From the NCBI GenBank assembly GCA_036768485.1, contig JAVLUZ010000767.1, positions 186,001 through 250,000 of the forward strand: a stretch of DNA of 64,000 nucleotides, read 5' to 3'. The notes under the pieces are model-generated. The model was not told the DNA's origin. It worked only from the letters and a program-made list of their open reading frames with translations, and did not search any database. Of the stretch, positions 23,908-35,119 are shown one piece after another. The first letter of the stretch is position 1. Each line of letters starts with the position of its first letter. The position numbers and the translations under genes are program-made. This DNA is from Mermis nigrescens. Lineage: Eukaryota > Nematoda > Enoplea > Mermithida > Mermithidae.

Positions 23908-24280
23908 AACATGCATAGCGTGGGAATTTGGGGGTGGGATTGAAACAAAAAAATTTTTTCAATGTGTCTTTTTTGGGCTCAAAACGGTGGATATGCATTG
24001 AAGACATATTTTTTTGGCATTTCTGACTATGATATATCTTTCTTGAACGTAGAAACATGAAAAAATTTCGGAAATGTCGAGAAAATTCAAATAAATTCAA
24101 ATAAACTGAACAAAATATAATCAAAAATTACTATATGGCGCAATGCGCCGAAAATTTGACACTCTTGAGCAAGTAGATAGCTAAAAACGCTCAAAACTGA
24201 ACCTTTTCTATTTGAAAAATCACGAATTCCGAGGGGGGGGGGGTTGAAAAAATTTCTGGGGAATCCTTTCCGAGATCAAT
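23908..24280 (+). mobile_element. Short interspersed repeat (family C), copy at 24.1 kb
   Basis: It has GCATAGCGTGGGAATTTGGG, a GTGGATATGCATTGAAGAC block, GGCGCAATGCGCCGAAAAT at about 24139 and AGCTAAAAACGCTCAAAA, and ends in a run of nine or more G. Just upstream, 23836-23882 holds an imperfect palindrome around CATGCAGGAGACGTAGG. Confidence 0.6.
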
Positions 24281-24550
24281 TGTGATCCGAATATCTACAT
24301 ACATATCCGGTTATAGCCCATAACACCTCTTCTCGATGAACACATTTGAAAAACACATAAAATTCCTTCTAATCTTGCAAACTCACTATGATGGAACATA
24401 ATCTAATTAGCAAGTAATCATGCGCTCGCTACGTGCTCACTTGCATGTTTCACATGCCTGCGTCCGGAGGCAAGGCGCTTATGCTATTAAAACACATGCC
24501 ACATGGTAAAATTATTTTGTACATTTTTGTACGTAAAAGTTGTTTTTCAG

Positions 24551-24767
24551 GAAGATCTAAATCAAATGGAGCGTAGCAAAAGAGTGCGTCAAATTTTAAA
24601 CTCTGAAGCTTTCAGGGAAGAACTGGAAAAATTAGTAGTCAATGAACAACACGGGGCACCGTCGACTGGCGCAAATTTGGCAGAATTCAGGTCATTGCAA
24701 CAGTTATCTGATCTTATTATGCCGAATAGCGGCCGTCAAGCTACAACTGCTTTTATGGGCAACGCTA
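24551..24767 (+). CDS. hts: Adducin exon 2 (residues 63-134)
   Basis: The acceptor is TTTTTCAG|GAA and the donor CTA|GTAAGT. It leaves one base for a split codon (phase 1), completed by exon 3. The product includes QMERSKRVRQILNSEAFREE, the highly recognisable helical segment before the adducin head (human ADD has a closely similar MEQKKRV...SPAF.EELE stretch). A leucine-rich helix, LAEFRSLQQLSDLIMPN, follows. An open frame that runs past the donor into a hydrophobic tail is a read-through artefact, because exon 3 joins in phase at the donor. Confidence 0.92.
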
Positions 24768-24964
24768 GTAAGTTGATTTTTGAAAAGTTTCTGTTTTATC
24801 TTTTTCCCGTTTTTGTTTTAAATGCTGTTCTTATCTACATGAACCATCCTAATTTTTTCGTTATTATCACCACTTTACTAATTATGTTCTTATTACTCTT
24901 TTGTCAGTACCAGACAGGCACGTGGCGTTTGGGGTTCTAGACCATGCAAATAATGGCTCGTAAT

Positions 24965-25172
24965 TCTGGTAGGGGGGGCTCCCCGGCCGTTTTTAGGGAG
25001 AGGGGTTAATGATCACCAAGTTTGGCTATAAACGGCCAAAAAACACCTAAAAACGACCAAAAAATTAGATTTTTTCCGAAAAAGGGGGAATGTCAAAAAT
25101 TTTCTGGATTTGGGGGATGGAGGGACGGCCGACTTTGTGTGGGGGTCCCTCCATCCCCTTTCTTACATGTAT
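24965..25172 (+). repeat. G-rich short repeat (family R), copy 1
   Basis: It shows runs of G, then AAACGACCAAAAAATTAGATTTTTT and GACGGCCGACTTTG, and ends near TCTTACATGTATGG. A second copy lies at 51570-51760, and a remnant near 40770-40855. Non-coding, in intron 2. Confidence 0.55.
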
Positions 25173-25184
25173 GGTCTAGACCAG

Positions 25185-25570
25185 ACTTGCACAGCATTGG
25201 AATTCTAGGGTTGGGGGTGTGAAATTTTAAAGTGCCTGTTTTGGGCCCAAAAATGGTAGGTACGCATCAAAAAATCGTTTTCCGGCGTTTATGACGATGC
25301 TCTATATTTCTAGAGCATTAAAACTTAAAAAAATTCGAAAAAAATCAAAAAAAAATCGAAGAAATTGAACAAAATATAGTCAAAACATGCGTATGTGGTG
25401 CGGAGCGTCGAAAATTTGACACTTTCGAGCAAATAGATTGCTAAAAACGCTAAAAAACACCTTTTCTACGAAATTTTCGGAAACTTTCGAAAAATCGCGA
25501 ATTCTGAGGTGGGGTGTAAACTTTTTCTGGGGGTGAATAAACCCCCAAACCCCAGGATGATGTATGGTCT
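25185..25570 (+). mobile_element. Short interspersed repeat (family C), copy at 25.4 kb
   Basis: It includes ACAGCATTGGAATTCTAGGG, TTTATGACGATGCTCTATA, AAAATATAGTCAAAACATGCG, GGTGCGGAGCGTCGAAAAT (central palindrome, two changes) and AAACCCCAGGATGATGTATGG. Confidence 0.6.
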
Positions 25571-26039
25571 CTACCCCAGCCAGAGAGAAAAAATTGGAAA
25601 TTTCCAGGGGGAAATGAGGCATAATGAAGGCTAAAAATGGATGAAAGTTGATGATAATTTTCTTCACAAGCGCTGGAAATTGATTAAGAATTTAGGGATG
25701 GCGTATTTTAACGCTGTTTTAGAAGCTTAATTTTTGACCCCACTAGACTGGCTTAAACCCCCGCCCCAGAACGGTCATGTTGTGCACTCAGCACTACTGA
25801 TGTCACTAATAAGTTATCAATCACGTAGGTGCATACCATATATGTATCACATGTAGCGCGCTAGCGCGTACCTATAATACTCGATTACTTGGGTACCCCA
25901 TCCCAACATTTGCGGCCGCCCCTACAGCTATAACGGGACACTTCTGTATTGTTCGGTTTTTTAAAAGATAGATAATAAATTTGATGTCGCTATTTTTTGA
26001 ATTTTTTTACACTTTTATCCGGTGTGTAAAGAGCGTGTA

Positions 26040-27940
26040 AAGTTTCACTGTAACGTGATAAATATAGTTCTTTAAAATTTTGGTGGGGTACACTACTTTT
26101 CTAGCTCACTTTTGCATTCTGTTTAGTCTGGTTTGTTCTAAATTTTTACAATTGAAGTGACTTATTCCCAAAGTGGCATTGTAAAGATTGTTAAGAGTCT
26201 GAGGGTGAAAAAAAACTTATTTTGGCTTGTCTTTTGTCTGCCAAAAGCTCCAGTTATGAGTCGCAAGAAAGTTTTTCTTATAGAAATGTACTACGACCAA
26301 AGGGCTACTTTCGTTCGACTTACCAGCGAATTTTTGTACACTCATACGGAGTTAGAATAGGGGTTTAAACTTTACTTTGTAATGGACGATGTAAAAAAAC
26401 AGGGTTTGTCTCAGATTTCTCTGCCAAATTCTCCGATTATAAAACGGGATAAGTTGAATAAAGTAAAGATATAGTACGTTCCAAAGGGCTACACGTCGCA
26501 GCAAACCGCATTTAAAAATATATTGAGTTAGTTCTGAAAGTTCGAAATCAGGGGTGCAACATTGGGCGAAAAAACACCTCCCTTTTTCGATGAGTCAACA
26601 AGTAAGGATAGGATGCGGAACAGAAGTTTTTCTTACACAAACGTGCTACGATTCAAAGGCTACAAACTGACCCGAACCGAATTTCTTTACACTTAACGGG
26701 GAGTTGGGTTCAGGTTTTTAAAGTTTTTAATGCGGTGGATGGTGGAAAAATACGTTTTTGTCCTTTTTTTATTCGCCAATTTCTCTGTTTAGAAGTCGGG
26801 ATAAATCAGATAAAATAAAAATAGAATTCTTTTCAAGGCGTACGCGTCACAACAAAGTGTGTTTATTTACATCAATATTGAGCTTTTTCAGGAGATTTAA
26901 AGTCGGAAATCGGGGGTGTTAAATGTGTTTCTGTCTTGTTTTATTCTGCCAACTTCTCCGTTTATGAGTCTGGACATGATCACAAGTCTAAAAATAACCA
27001 GGAGTAAAACGTCATCAGTTGGACGCGTTTGTTTACACTCAACAGTGGTGTAATGTGGTTTACGTCTAATATTTATCTATCTTCAGACCATTATCGAGAG
27101 TTAATTTTCCATAAATATTAATTGTTATATCAGAGCAATATAATAATCACGAATCCGACTAAAATCTTCTATACACTCGGTGGTTGCGTAAGGTTTACAC
27201 TGAAAATCAACTTTAATTCTTCAGCGTTTCCGAAGCTTAAATTTATTTCTTCAAAATGTTCTATATAACTTCTCCACCATGCATGCATAGCATGAGAATT
27301 CTGGAGGGGGTTGAAATTATAAAGTGCCTTTTTTGGCCCAAAAATGGTTTGTACGCGATAAAAACATCGTTTTTCGGCGTTTCTGACGATGCTCTGTCTT
27401 TAAAAAGCATAAAAACATAAAAAAGTTTCAAAAAATCAACAAAGTCGATAAAATTGAACAAAATATAGTCAAAACAAGAGTATAATGGCGCGAAGCGCCG
27501 AAAATCTGACATTTTTGAGCCAATAGGTAGCTAGAAACGCTTAAAAAGGCACCTTCTCTACTTATTTTTAGAAAATCTTGGGGAATTCAAAAATTGCGGA
27601 GTTATGTAAAGTTTACACTATTCATTTATTGTTGATGTGAAAAGTTTACACTACAAATTCATTTTACTTCCATAGCGTTGCAAAACTTAAATTTTTTCAA
27701 AATATGTTCCGTAAGGATTGTTAAATTGATCAATTCCGTCAGGATTGCGAATCGAACTGTATGTTTTTTCACACTTAGTAGTTGTGTAAAGTTTGCACTG
27801 AAAATATAATTTAGTTTCAGAGCGTTGCAAAATCTAAATTCAAAAAAGTTGTTTCATGTAACGCCAGGATTACGAATCTGATTGTAAGTGTTCTTTATAT
27901 CCAGTAGTTGCGTAGAGTTTACACCGAAACATTTGATCTG
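26040..27940 (+). repeat. Diverged tandem array with GTAAAGTTTACAC words
   Basis: Degenerate units recur from about 26040 to 27940. Each carries a GT(G)TAAAGTTTACAC-like word, then GAGCGTTGCAAAA-like and AAATT..TTCAAAA-like blocks. The unit near 27600-27920 spans roughly 110-130 bp, and the earlier part (26160-27010) has longer, more eroded units of about 350 bp. A family C copy interrupts the array. I recognise no protein. Confidence 0.45.
27284..27595 (+). mobile_element. Short interspersed repeat (family C), copy at 27.4 kb
   Basis: It starts ATGCATAGCATGAGAATTCTGG and includes GTTTCTGACGATGCTCTGTC, TATAGTCAAAACAAGAGTATA, GGCGCGAAGCGCCGAAAAT and AGCTAGAAACGCTTAAAA. It is inserted in the tandem array of intron 2. 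Confidence 0.62.
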
Positions 27941-28079
27941 TTTAAATTGTGGTCTTGTTAAAAAAGATAATGCTGATCTTCAGAACAATATTGTTTACCG
28001 CGTTCTTAGACTGCTGTCATTATTGTGGTATGTTACTGTATGTGTTTACTGACTCATTTACCCAAATCATGCTAATTCA

Positions 28080-28260
28080 AAGTAGGGCACTAGCAAAGAA
28101 AAATGCTCCGATGGAAGAAAAAACGAATATACTCGGGATTACGGATTATTAAGGATGTAAAAGGAGGGGACTAGGAAAAAGCTACTTTTGTATGCCTGTG
28201 AAGGTCGTAAGAATCTACTAAAAATTTTGACTTCCGCTAAAAAATGCAAAAATTGAATTA
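28080..28260 (+). repeat. Coding-like repeated segment, copy 2 (plus strand)
   Basis: It encodes KNAPMEEKTNILGITDY before a stop. The DNA is an inverted copy of about 28560-28790, so the two can pair as an imperfect hairpin with a roughly 300-bp loop. It is more decayed than the minus-strand copy. Confidence 0.45.
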
Positions 28261-28559
28261 TCTTCTGCGGCTTCTGATAAAAGCGTGCCTTCACGAAAGA
28301 TTGTCCACTGACTCAGAAAAAGAGATTATGAGGAGGCTTTGATGTGTTTTAATAACCGATTTATTATCAATATCAAATTTATTCGTCCAATATATGACGG
28401 ATATTTAGTTAATCGTCAATGGCTTCATAAATGAATTATGACAAGCACACCAGCTTGATTATTGCTGCCCCATGGCAATTGTGCCATGCTAGTGTAAGAA
28501 TGCACGTTATGTGGTTTTTTGAGTAGTGATCGCTTCTTTTCCTGAAATAAGCTATTCTT

Positions 28560-28790
28560 GTTAATTATTCGTACGTCGGAGGTGCAACTCCCTTCTGCTG
28601 GCCGCAGAATATACTTCGATTTTCAGCGTTTTTTTAGCGGAAGTCTTATTTTCAGTAGATTCTTAAATTTTTCACGGACATACTTAGGTAACTTTTCCCT
28701 AGTCCCTACTTTTATGTCCTTAATGATGCATAATTCCAAGTACATTCGTCCTTTTTGATCCATCGGAGCATCTTTCTTCGCTATTGTTCA
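28560..28790 (-). repeat. Coding-like repeated segment, copy 3 (minus strand)
   Basis: The minus strand is open for about 55 codons. It contains APMDQKGRMYLELCIIKDIK, then KLPKYVREKFKNLL, and a basic end, RLPLKKR, followed by a stop near 28625. It is the best-preserved of three related segments (also 19020-19170 and 28080-28260). The protein family is unknown to me. It is probably part of a mobile element. Confidence 0.5.
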
Positions 28791-28800
28791 TATGTATAGG

Positions 28801-29340
28801 CAGGAGCGTAACCAGCCGATGGGCGGGGGGGGGCTGCCCCGAAATGAGACAGTCAAAATGCGTTTCTAGCACATTTCTGAGCTCTTAAACTCAAAATTTT
28901 CTGGCGCTTCGCGCCGGATTTCTTCTTTTCTATCTTATTTCTTGCCTTAAAATCCCAGATATGACTTGAAAGTAGCGAATATGTCAAAAAAATTTTGGCG
29001 CTCTACGCCGATTTATTACTTTCTTCATTAGTTTTCCTTAGAAAATTGCAAAATTAAATGCAAAGACAAGTATTTCGAAATGTCTTGGAGTCAAGCTTTA
29101 ATTTGATATTGAGAAATTAGTCGTACAGATAGCTTAAAGGATAGATTCTTGATATCCAAGTTTGAAATCGGGCAAGAAAATCTTTCAATTTTTTTAAATT
29201 TTTTCTTCACCATGGCATAGATTTCGTCGTGAAACGCTCAAAAATGCCATTACTTACGCATATCTACTAACGGTTCTCGAGATAGAGGACTACAAAAATT
29301 TCAGACCCCTCCCCCGAAATAAAATCCTGGTTAGCCCTTG
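28801..29340. mobile_element. hAT-like element (family G), copy 2
   Basis: It is flanked by a perfect 8-bp duplication, TGTATAGG (28793-28800 and 29341-29348). The ends CAGGAGCGTAACCAG and CCTGGTTAGCCCTTG are imperfect inverted repeats. It has GGCGCTTCGCGCCGGATTT at 28902 and a second, weaker GC palindrome near 28998. It is 540 bp and non-coding. Confidence 0.85.
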
Positions 29341-29404
29341 TGTATAGGTACGTATATTAAAGATTATTCAGGGCCTCGCCGCCGGCGCTTTATATGATGT
29401 AGGG

Positions 29405-29799
29405 CAGGGCCGTATCTAGGGGAAGGGGGCGGGGTGAGCGGTCGCCCCCTCCCCTTAGCCGGAAAAAATTTTAAAAGGTAAGACAATGCACGGAAAGATG
29501 GAAAAATCGCATGTCTTTGTCGCAAAATCTTCAAACTTTTGGCGCTTCTTGCCGGATGTAAAATATTTTCCATAATTTTGGCTTAAGTGAGACCAAAAAA
29601 CTGACACTTTTTTATAGCCTTTTAAGTTGGAAAGAATTTTCGTCAAAAAAATTCGAATTTTGTTACCCATCTCAATGACTTGGAAAAACCATTTTTCGAA
29701 AATGTGGTTTTTAAGAGCTACCCCGGCAAATTTTCCGAAATATAGACCAATTTTTGTTGGGTCCGCCCCTTCCTTGGCCGGATCCTGGATACGTGCCTG
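29405..29799. mobile_element. hAT-like element (family M), copy 1
   Basis: The ends CAGGGCCGTATCTAGG and CCTGGATACGTGCCTG are inverted repeats. The flanks ATGTAGGG and ATCTAGGG form an 8-bp duplication with one change. The interior has GGCGCTTCTTGCCGGA at 29540. A related stretch follows at 29800-30150 with GGTGCTTCGCGCCAAA at 29912, so this may be inserted in another family M copy. Confidence 0.72.
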
Positions 29800-30159
29800 A
29801 TCTAGGGGGTTTCGGATTTTAATCTTCCTTGAAAGTTCTCCATTCGCGAACAAAATAGTAAAAGATGTCCTGTTTTGAGCGTTTAGCGATTTGTTTTAGA
29901 AATACCCATTTTTTCGGTGCTTCGCGCCAAACAGTGATTTCGAACAATATTTTGTTCAATTTAATTGAATTTTCCCTGAAATATTCGTCAAAATATGGTA
30001 AGACACTAAAGAAAATTCGCTTTTGATTTACGTGACTGCTTCTTCCAGCTAAAAAACTCGCGAAAAAAAGAAATTTTCCTATTGTTTTTATCGTGTAGAA
30101 AGAAAAAGCGTTGTTAGAAACGTCAAAAAATGATGTTTCTAGTTTCATTTCCCAAATTT

Positions 30160-31397
30160 TAAGTTGTGCACGTAAGATCGTAGCGGGCGGAATTTATGAA
30201 AAACAGGAGGAAATCTTCAGATAGTGACATTTGAGTTGAGATTGGAAGAATTTGATCTTTTGAAAAAAATTTAGCATTTGATTGCAAAAAGATTTAAGAT
30301 GCTAATAGTTTCACTATCCCCGAAAAATTTTCTATCATGTACTGTATTTTAGCTATAGCGCACACTGGTTTATTACAGCTTTTACCGTGCAATAGTTTGC
30401 ACTTCATCCATCAAACTGTTTGCTGTACAATTTTTGAGCTTTAGACGCTTTGTGCCAAATGACAGGACCACTAATGTTGGTTTGGGACTGCATTGGGCAA
30501 AAACTTTTGGTCAGTGCAAGCATTTTTTCGTGTCTACTCGTATTTGCTGTGAATACTCCGATGAGAGAACTGTATGCGTATATTCTAATTACTGGAACTT
30601 AGAATTTTTCATCTTGAAAAATTCCCGAGTCACCTAATTTTCCTGCAATTTATTTCTAAAGCTTTCCCTTACGCTACCTTGTTTGTTCCTTCTTTTGCGT
30701 TAACTTGATACCTAATCAATTTTACAAACTGTGTTTTTTATCTGTAAGTTTATATTCAATCATTATTTATTCTATTTTTTGCTTATTTTTAATCTATTCC
30801 TGTTTATTTTCATACTGATTAATGAAAGCACATAGGTAATTTGCACATGAGTAATATATTGCGGTGCTAAGTTTGCACAAGTGCATAATATGGTACATAC
30901 AGGAATCTGTAAATAAAATATAGTGCATGTGCTATGCACTATGCTCAATGCAGATATATGTATTGTGTAGACCCGGCCAGCCAGACCCTGCCCTATTTTG
31001 TCACAATTTTTCTTTTCAGCCTTTATATTGATGTGTCACCGGCAGATAGTGTTAGATGAAACGTTGGAATCAACTTTCGATTTTTTAAATGATTTGCATT
31101 TTACACCTCGAAATATAATTTCAAATCAAGGTGCATACATAGATAATAGATAGGTACTGCAGCAAAAAAGCTGTTTAGTACGTCTGACTGTTTTTTATGA
31201 AGATTTTTGGTGGCAGCCTCTACATCCAAATATCCGAACGTGTAAGGATACGAGGGCATCCATTCCATTTTTTAATTGGCAATTTTTACTTTTAACTTTT
31301 TTCCATAATTTTCCTTTTTTATGTATTCATTTCTTCCTCTAATCTCATGGCCATCTGCTGCAAATTTTTGGAAGAAATTACGTTTCCATTGCACTAG
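30160..31397 (+). other. Repeat-poor part of intron 2
   Basis: I find no repeat family member and no gene-like frame between 30160 and the exon 3 acceptor. It is AT-rich. This is one of the longest clean stretches of the two large introns and directly precedes exon 3. Confidence 0.4.
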
Positions 31398-31543
31398 GTA
31401 CGATAGTTCCTATTGCCGATTTGAGAGGAAGCGCAGCGGCGAAATTTTCGAAAAGCGAAAGGCTGCTACGTAACAAGTTTGCGTCTTTGTTTCGCTTGAT
31501 CGACTTATTCAGATGGACGCACGGAATATCGAGCTATTGCACA
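31398..31543 (+). CDS. hts: Adducin exon 3 (residues 135-183, start of head)
   Basis: The acceptor GCACTAG|GT supplies two bases that complete the codon split by exon 2. The donor is ACA|GTAAGC, phase 0. Residues read VPIADLRG, then FSKSERLLRNKFASLFRLID and LFRWTHGISSYCT. These match the adducin landmarks VP.NDLRG, KGE.LLRCKLA..YRL.DLFGW and IYNHIT, where the head domain begins. The family NHIT asparagine and histidine are replaced here (SSYCT). The exon was found by phase and family pattern. No long open frame marks it. Confidence 0.88.
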
Positions 31544-31682
31544 GTAAGCTATATACTCGTTCGTAGTGCATTATAAGCATAGCTTACGTCATCAATCAGT
31601 CGATTTCGCTGATCAATCAAATAATCAACCAATCAATGAGTAGCCAATATCTAGCCAATAATCAAGTAGTCAAATATAATAG

Positions 31683-31761
31683 ACTGTGCAGTATGGGATT
31701 CTGGGGCGGGGGATTTAAAGTGTCCTTTTTGTGCTCAAAAATGGTGGACACGCGTCGGAAA
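31683..31761 (+). repeat. Family C element, left part (split by a family B insertion)
   Basis: It contains TGTGCAGTATGGGATTCTGGGG and ATGGTGGACACGCGTCGGAAA. It continues at 34259 after the family B element, with CATCGTTTTTCGGCG. The join therefore recreates the normal family C order. Confidence 0.65.
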
Positions 31762-32654
31762 TAGTGATCGACCGGAGATCCGGCCTCCGGCAAATCCGGC
31801 CATTTTTTCCACTCCGGTGCTCCGGCCGGAGGACATCCGAAAATCGGCCGGAGGCCGGAGAATTTTTCGTTTTTTGCATAGTGACCGAACGTACTAATCG
31901 CTGACATTATGCTTATTAAATTTAGTCAAAGCACAATATAATAGCAGAAAAAGAAAATAACACCAAATAAAGTGTCTATCACCACCACAATTGTAAAATA
32001 TTTATTTTTAGGAAAAAACGAAAATGAAAATGAAACAAAAATTGTGAAAATCGCTGCAGTAAATTCCTGTTAACACTGGAAGTCGTAGGGTAGCATAAGA
32101 TGCAGTCTGGCCTGCACTGCACATGCTATATATACTGATTTTCCAGATAATGTTGCTGTCCATTCTGTACGTCATATTCGCGGTTTACTGAACATAATAT
32201 AGTATGTAACGTACCTATGTATATACGGTCACACACAATCATGTTTAACATTAAATATTGCCTATTGACGCTTTATTTAGGGCAGGCTGAGGAGACGACA
32301 GCTTTTTTCTTAATGAAAGCATTGAATAAAATTTTGTTGAATGTAGTCTATTTTACCAGTGGCGGATCTAGAATTTTCCTAAGGGGGGCGGTATCCCTAC
32401 TTTTCCAAAAACTAGGTCCAAAAATTTGCCCTCAAAGCGCGACATAGCGTTTTTTCAGTGTTTTACATTGTATACTTTCATATAAAATCACTTTTGACGC
32501 AATATTTCTTCTAGAAATTTTGAAATTTTAGACAATTTTGTGTGAAAAAAATCATTAAATTTCTTTGACTTCAACAAAAACCTGACGCGAAGCGTCGGAA
32601 AATTTGTGAAATTAAAGCGGATAGATGTCAAGAAACATGATTTATTGCTTCATG

Positions 32655-32790
32655 CGAATTTTAGACCTTTTTAGCAGTTTTTATCTTCCCAAAAATCTTT
32701 GTACATGTACAAAGACGGCCCCGAAAAGTCTTTGTACATCGGGAAAAATCTTTGCCGAACATAAAAAACCGTGCTTCTAGTTCGCCAAAA
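32655..32790 (-). repeat. Family E fragment
   Basis: It contains CTTTGTACATGTACAAAGAC at about 32697-32716 and the neighbouring GTCTTTGTACATCGGGAAAAA, in inverted orientation relative to 20796-21219. It is partial. Confidence 0.55.
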
Positions 32791-33179
32791 AAGTAAATAA
32801 ATGTCATTAATAGGTATCATCCGGCGCGCAGTGCCGGAAAAATTTGAGAAATTATGGTCACTGACGGGCAGAAATCATTGCAAATTGCATATCCATTCTT
32901 TAGGATTTTCCTAAGGGGGCGGTATCCCAACTTTTCCTAAAACAGTCAAAAATAGGTACAAAAATTTGCCCTTAACGCGCGAAATAGCGTTTTTTCGGTG
33001 TTCTACATTGTGTACTTTTACATAAAATCACTTTTAATGCAATATTTTTTCTAAAAATTTTGAAGTTTTTGACAATTTTGTGCGAGAAAATCATTGACTT
33101 TCTTTGACTTTATAAAAATCTGGCGCAAAACGCCGGAAAACTTGTGAAATCAAGGCGGATAGACGTCTAGAAGCAGTCA

Positions 33180-33605
33180 GTGTTTTTTGTACAAGGTCCG
33201 TTTGTACATGTACAAAGATCGTCCCCAGAAGTCTTTGTACATTTTGCACACACAAATTTTTAGGTACTATTATATGGTGCAGTAGCGATTTTGTTGTGGT
33301 AAAAACAGAGTTGTTCGAATTTTGGTAGTGTGTTTTCGGTAATTTCTGGGTCTCTTAGGGCAAAAATCACTAAGAATCGTAAAACGGCGCGAAGCGCCGA
33401 AAAATTTGACATTTCTCCTATTGAAATGCAATTTCTGCCATTATAAAGATATATAGAACACACAATCACTCATTTCGGCGATGTTTTTCGAATTACAGAC
33501 CTTTTTTTGCAATTTCTGTCTTCCCAAAAATCTTTGTACATGTACAAAGACTGTCCCAAAAAATCTTTGAACATCGGGAAAAATTCTTGCCGAATACAAA
33601 AAAAA
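33180..33605 (-). mobile_element. Family E element, inverted copy
   Basis: It begins CAGTGTTTTTTGTACAAGG and runs to about CCGAATACAAAAAAAATCGTG, the full family E order in reverse. It has ACGGCGCGAAGCGCCGAAAA at about 33386 and TTTGTACATGTACAAAGA near both ends. It lies inside the family B/CAGTGGCGGATC composite. Confidence 0.65.
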
Positions 33606-34258
33606 TCGTGTCTCGAAGCATGATTTACTGCTAGATTTCTTGTATTTATAGCATTTGATGCGAAACATCGAAATTTTTAATCGAAAATAGAAGAAAACTA
33701 TGCAAAAATAGCTGTTTCTGCTGTAAAAATTGTTTTGAAACCTACATGAACAGATAATGGCTTCCAGGTCGCCAAGAAAGTAAATAAATCTCATTAATAC
33801 GTATATATCATCCGACGCATAGCGCCAGAAAAATTTTGAGAAATTATGGTCACTGACGGCCAAAAATCATTGCAAATTGCATATCCATTCTTTATCTCGC
33901 CAAATATTTTTGGCCAAGCTGGGGAGAGGCGTCCACCCCCGCCCTCCCCTTAAATCCGCCCCTGCAGTCTTTATCTCGCCAAATATTTTTGGCCAACGGG
34001 GGGGGCGGCCGCCCCCCGTCGTCCCCCTAAATCCGCCCCTGTATTTCATATAACTATTTAACTGATATGCAGTTAAGATGCATGTGCACTATGGTCTAGG
34101 TCTTGGTCACAAAGATGTCCTATCTATCCGCACGTGTAAAATTATATTTCTCCGGCTCCGGCCTCCGGCTCCGGCCGGAGCAACATGGTTCAATCCGGCT
34201 CCGGCCGGATCTCCGGCTCCGGCCATTTTGGCCGCTCCGGTCGATCACTAGTCAGAAA

Positions 34259-34495
34259 CATCGTTTTTCGGCGTTTATAACGATGCTGCATCTTGCTAGA
34301 GCATAAAAGCATAAAACGATTTCAAAAAATCAAATAAATTTAAATAAATCGAACAAAATATAGTCAAAAATGAGTATATGGCGCAGCAATTAGATGGTTG
34401 AGAACGTTTAAATCATTACATTTTCTACGAATTTTTAGGAAACTTTTGAAAAATCACGAATCGGTAGGATCAAGCCCCAATATCATATATGGTCA
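34259..34495 (+). repeat. Family C element, right part
   Basis: It continues the family C copy begun at 31683: TTTTTCGGCGTTTATAACGA, TATAGTCAAAAATGAGTATA, then AGATGGTTGAGAACGTTTAAA and CCCCAATATCATATATGG. Confidence 0.6.
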
Positions 34496-34599
34496 ATAAA
34501 CAACCAACCACACTACATATGATCGTGCGGAGGGTGTTCACCCCAAAGGTTTTCTTACCCCAAAAAAGGTTGTTACTTTTCTACCTCTCCCGGAAGGTT

Positions 34600-35115
34600 T
34601 TCAACCCATAATTTTTTTTATTTCAAATGTTTTTCGCCCCCCCCAGAATTTTTGTTTTCACAAAAAATCGGAAAAAGTGTCCTTTTAAGCGTTTTAGCGA
34701 CCGTTTGGCTCAAAATTGTTAAATTTTCGCCATTTCGTGCCATATACTCATTTTAGGGTAGGGCGGGGGGGGCGGCCGCCCCCATTGGCTCCAAAATAGT
34801 GCGCAAAATTAATGATTTTTGAGCGATTTTTAGCGATTTTCGGGTTAAAACGGCTAATTTTCCCCCAAGTCAGGGTTCCGCTCCCTTAGGGGTACCGCTC
34901 CCTTAGGAAAATTCTGCATCCGTCACTGCTCATTTTGACCCTTTTTTCAATTGATTCAAACCTTTTATGATATTGCTACGTAAATTTTTCAATATTCTTA
35001 TGCTAAAGAAAGAGCATTGCTAGAAACGCCAAACAATAGTCCTTTGGCGCGTATCAATCGTTTTTAAGTCACAAAGGTGTTTTGGAAAATGTTTTTGGTT
35101 TAAACCTCCTACGCC
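34600..35115 (-). mobile_element. Family C element, inverted, with an internal G-rich insertion
   Basis: 34600-34755 and 34920-35115 carry family C landmarks in reverse: CCCCCCCCAGAATTTTTG, TTTTAAGCGTTTTAGCGACC, GCCATTTCGTGCCATATACTC, TGCTAGAAACGCCAAAC and TTGGCGCGTATCAATCG. The middle, 34755-34915, is a separate G- and C-run-rich piece. Confidence 0.5.
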
Positions 35116-35119
35116 TTTA

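Larger units (their letters stand above)
32357..34041. mobile_element. Element with CAGTGGCGGATCTAG ends, nested
   Basis: It starts CAGTGGCGGATCTAGAATTT. The inverse, TAAATCCGCCCCTG, occurs at about 33952-33965 and again at 34028-34041. Those last two segments are a direct duplication of about 76 bp (TCTTTATCTCGCCAAATATT repeated). Internally, 32450-32640 and 32980-33150 repeat each other. The flanks TATTTTAC and TATTTCAT are a weak duplication. A second such start is at 60152. Confidence 0.5.
31762..34250. mobile_element. hAT-like element (family B), copy 3, with nested repeats
   Basis: It begins TAGTGATCGACCGG and ends CCGGTCGATCACTA, with tracts of CCGGAG near both termini. The flanks GTCGGAAA (31754-31761) and GTCAGAAA (34251-34258) are an 8-bp duplication with one change. 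At 2489 bp it carries a nested CAGTGGCGGATC-ended element and two family E copies but no transposase frame. Confidence 0.82.

Noticed and set aside
24503..24940. A 145-codon open frame with a hydrophobic C-terminus as an independent membrane protein
   Set aside because: Its middle is adducin exon 2. The hydrophobic end is translation past the donor CTA|GTAAGT into the intron, and exon 3 completes the split codon.
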